This document shows positions 61,607 to 64,000 of a DNA stretch of 64,000 nucleotides, in pieces. This DNA is from Bacillota bacterium (lineage in GTDB: Bacteria > Bacillota > Clostridia > Saccharofermentanales > Saccharofermentanaceae): the NCBI GenBank assembly GCA_023397475.1, contig JAEWUD010000049.1:28850-92849 (forward strand), in the 5' to 3' direction. Position 1 is the stretch's first letter. Each line of letters starts with the position of its first letter. A program made the translations under genes and the position numbers. The notes below the pieces were generated by a model. The model ran no database searches. It was not told the DNA's origin and was given only the letters and a program-made list of their open reading frames with translations.

Positions 61607-64000
61607 TCAGCTGAAATCAGCAACATATACCATGCTACTTGTTATCTTATCGCCGTATTTCTCGACATAGTTTCTATATTCATCGTACTTTACATAATAT
61701 TTTGTTCCCCACGATGATATCTCTAACATCGTCTTATTGCTTATTTTATCTATGAAAATACCTGTTGCAGCAATGTAGTGATTCGAGGTTTCATGTTTAT
61801 TCGGATCGGAAAAGGACCCAACAGGTGCCACATTCCACATGTAAGGGTTTGATGTTCCATTTTGCATATCCAAGGAATAAAACGGTATACCCACTGTTGC
61901 GTTAAATGGATCAAGTTGACTGTTGGGTCCAATCGAGAAGATTATCGGTCGATTATTCTCAATCATTTCTTGCATCTTATTAAGCATGTTTTCACTTGTC
62001 AACGAGATTTCCCACCTCGTTAGAAAGAGATAACTTTCCGGAGATTTTTTTATCTGGTCATTAATTGTTTGTGTGATATATGTGCCAGTCACTCCTATCC
62101 CAGGATTAATGGGTAAGATTGTGTTTTCAACGTCTCTAATATTCTCCATGTAGTCATATTGCAAGTATATACTGTTATGATTTATGTAGCTCATAAAATC
62201 ATAATACGCAATTATTCCACATCCTGAGTGATGTATCTCATAATCTTGACTATCAACACTATTAGTTGATTTAGCGAACCACATCTGCGATCCCCCATAT
62301 GAAGGATAGCCATTATCTTGATTAATGCCATCAGGAACCTGAATATAGCTCTGGTTTTTCAACCTAATAATCTCAACATCACTCGTCCTCGGACGAGGAT
62401 CTAAACTGTCGACATACATGTCTCCATCTGTATCCTTAACCTTCGGATTACTGGAATACTTGAAGCAGTACGTATAGTTTGTGTCTGCCTGCCAACCGGC
62501 CTGACTTAGGAGAATCTTCTCGGACTGCTGTAAAGACGACACGGAAACAGGACTCCCAATCTCCGCTCCGTCGCTTAGGCCATCATCATCTGAATCCGCA
62601 ACCAACGGGTCCGTATATACGACTCGTCCGTTGCTAAGTAGAATTCCACAGATCTCGATGATGTCTGAGACTCCATCATTATCTGTGTCCTTCGTGTTCT
62701 CTTGCTCATACAGTTTTGTCTTTGCAGCCTCGTAAAATAGTGCGAAGACGTCCTGTTCATTATCCGATATAAGAAGTTCGCCTCCGCGATCTTGGGCAAA
62801 TTTCTGCAGGATTGAATCCGAGGACGAATTCGATCCCAGGCGTACGGTGTATACCGTTGGCCAGAAATTTTCCTGTGTCCACGGTGCCTCTCCCCCAGTT
62901 AGTGAAATGTTGTTTCCATCTCCAAACACGATCAGAATCTTCTGGTTGTTAAGATTGTCCGGTGCGTTCTGCGAACTCCAATAAATATAATTGGCACCAT
63001 AAATCGCCTGATTGTAGTGTGGCGACTCGTACTTCTGTTCCCCTAGATAAAAGCTCAAATACTCTGCGTCCGACATGTTGCTTAGCATGCCCTTAAGTTT
63101 ATAAAAAGTCTCACTCCTATGCAATGTGACAAGACTTACCTGTTCGCCGAAAAAGAGAAACGCGCACCGATCGAGTGGCTTGGCTGTATCAATAAACTTC
63201 GTCGAAATCGCGAAGGACTGATTCATATTCTGCTGTGACATGTTGCTTTGGTAGGCGAATACAAAATCATAATTCGGCAACGGTATTGTGTCATATATAT
63301 TCGACCTCGCCTTCGCCATCGCGTCTAGGCTCTCCCGCCACGTCTTAAACCAAAGAGTTCGATCAACGAGGAGGTATGTTGAGAAGTGCGTTGTCGTATA
63401 ACTCACGGTGTTGTTCACGGCATCGACAATAGCCTCGTCCAGAATGATGTACTCATCATTCGCTTCGTCGTACCACATCATCGCGAGATCTTCTTCTAAC
63501 GTATCCCCAACTGCGGCTTCATCGTATGAGAAGGTAATTACGGCTTCATCGAATTCAGCGGAGCACTCGATGTTTACTGGAGCGCCAATTCGTCCGACGA
63601 CATCACTCGTACTTGCATCCTTTCCGAAAGTGTTCTCAATGTTAATAGCTGTATCAATATTCCCCGTGATCGTCGCGGATACTGTTACTGCGAGAATTTC
63701 AGGCGCGGCTTCTTCTGAAATTTCCTGATTCTTAACTTGCGATAACTTGTCCAGTCCGTCCGCGATGCCATCTCCATCAGAATCTGCCACTACAGGGTCG
63801 AGATTCATTTGAATTTCATCACCATCGCTTAACCCATCACTGTCGGTATCCGTTATCTTGGGATTCGTTGCGTACAGATTCACCTCGTCACCGTCAGAGA
63901 GCCCATCGCCATCGGTATCCCACATATAGTAATCGGTGCCGATTTCTGTCTCTTCGCGAGAACCCAGTCCATCCTGGTCAATATCTTCATTAAAATCCGA
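61607..64000 (-). CDS. Large secreted protein: calcium-binding repeats, VWA-like region, papain-fold peptidase-like end; 5' end cut
   Basis: At least 798 residues are open from the window edge. It begins with thrombospondin type 3/dockerin-like repeats (DTDGDGLSDGDEV, DTDSDGLSDGDEI, DSDGDGIADGLD), followed by a beta-rich segment. A VWA-like region follows (NYDFVFAYQSNMSQ, ILIVFGDGN, VYTVRLGSNS), then three more repeats (DTDNDGVSDIIEI, DSDDDGLSDGAEI, DTDGDMYVDSLD). The C terminus has a papain/C39-type pattern: GCGIIAYYDFM with the likely Cys, NHYIAATGI with the likely His, and EISSWGTKYYV. The start and signal peptide lie outside the window. A surface-exposed, calcium-stabilised peptidase or peptidase-like protein is inferred. 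Confidence 0.82.
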   Translation of the reverse strand, partial: SDFNEDIDQDGLGSREETEIGTDYYMWDTDGDGLSDGDEVNLYATNPKITDTDSDGLSDGDEIQMNLDPVVADSDGDGIADGLDKLSQVKNQEISEEAAPEILAVTVSATITGNIDTAINIENTFGKDASTSDVVGRIGAPVNIECSAEFDEAVITFSYDEAAVGDTLEEDLAMMWYDEANDEYIILDEAIVDAVNNTVSYTTTHFSTYLLVDRTLWFKTWRESLDAMAKARSNIYDTIPLPNYDFVFAYQSNMSQQNMNQSFAISTKFIDTAKPLDRCAFLFFGEQVSLVTLHRSETFYKLKGMLSNMSDAEYLSFYLGEQKYESPHYNQAIYGANYIYWSSQNAPDNLNNQKILIVFGDGNNISLTGGEAPWTQENFWPTVYTVRLGSNSSSDSILQKFAQDRGGELLISDNEQDVFALFYEAAKTKLYEQENTKDTDNDGVSDIIEICGILLSNGRVVYTDPLVADSDDDGLSDGAEIGSPVSVSSLQQSEKILLSQAGWQADTNYTYCFKYSSNPKVKDTDGDMYVDSLDPRPRTSDVEIIRLKNQSYIQVPDGINQDNGYPSYGGSQMWFAKSTNSVDSQDYEIHHSGCGIIAYYDFMSYINHNSIYLQYDYMENIRDVENTILPINPGIGVTGTYITQTINDQIKKSPESYLFLTRWEISLTSENMLNKMQEMIENNRPIIFSIGPNSQLDPFNATVGIPFYSLDMQNGTSNPYMWNVAPVGSFSDPNKHETSNHYIAATGIFIDKISNKTMLEISSWGTKYYVKYDEYRNYVEKYGDKITSSMVYVADFS

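Overview
The window looks like a chromosomal segment of a Bacillota (Firmicutes) bacterium, most likely an anaerobic member of class Clostridia. This is an inference from four things: AGGAGG ribosome binding sites before nearly every gene; promoters of the TTGACA-17-TATAAT type; typical low-GC-Gram-positive gene sets (LTA-synthase-like enzyme, YesM/YesN-type two-component pair, BmrCD/LmrCD-type exporter, LexA box of the Bacillus type); and many ferredoxins plus a radical-SAM enzyme with no aerobic respiratory genes. Base composition is moderately GC-rich through most of the window. A few islands are visibly AT-richer: 15.1-16.0 kb, 34.2-35.5 kb, 41.7-42.3 kb and 60.9-64.0 kb.

Layout. 0-9 kb: the start of an SbcD-type nuclease gene cut by the left edge, cardiolipin synthase, mannose-6-phosphate isomerase, and a minus-strand group of LTA-synthase-like protein, CorA and a DEAD-box helicase. 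9-15 kb: a MoxR-DUF58-transglutaminase operon and an MFS transporter with a decayed duplication of its tail. 15-18.5 kb: a small non-autonomous mobile-element remnant, then the deoxyribonucleoside salvage operon deoB-deoC-cdd ending in a branched terminator. 18.6-26 kb: a metal-homeostasis block with a P1B zinc/cadmium ATPase under an SmtB/CzrA-like operator, a DtxR/MntR-like regulator, and the zinc-uptake operon znuA-znuC-znuB-zur behind a Zur-like operator. 26-28 kb: enolase, whose promoter carries a long perfect Fur-family-type palindrome, and a 59-residue zinc-ribbon protein.

28-34 kb: a MarR regulator with a heterodimeric ABC exporter (one degenerate ATP site), two paralogous small membrane proteins, and an LRR lipoprotein. 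34-35.5 kb: tRNA-Ala(CGC) and an AT-rich island in which a promoter, a structured RNA and an intrinsic terminator precede an NYN-domain ribonuclease gene; the layout resembles type III toxin-antitoxin loci. 35.6-39.4 kb: membrane iron-sulfur proteins, a diguanylate cyclase, and an operon of two ferredoxins, a NapH-like protein and a BigR-like ArsR regulator with a matching operator on its promoter. 39-50 kb: hydrolase, small regulators, acetyltransferases, an orphan pseudopilin, lipoproteins, an ABC-2 exporter and a GT2-GtrA protein. 50-53 kb: a shikimate-kinase-like protein and a radical-SAM/TIGR03915 gene pair under a LexA box, then three 73-bp tandem repeats inside inverted repeats. 53-64 kb: tex, an Lrp regulator, a diguanylate cyclase with a sugar-binding-protein-like sensor, a YesMN pair, and a very large secreted protein with calcium-binding repeats, a VWA-like region and a papain-fold peptidase-like C terminus, cut by the right edge.

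The strongest candidates for something new are the structured-RNA/NYN locus (34.55-35.53 kb), the BigR-like/ferredoxin operon (38.08-39.40 kb), the enolase promoter palindrome (26.1 kb), the LexA-boxed radical-SAM pair (50.4-52.6 kb), the 73-bp repeat block (52.6-53.0 kb), and the calcium-repeat/C39-like protein at the right edge.
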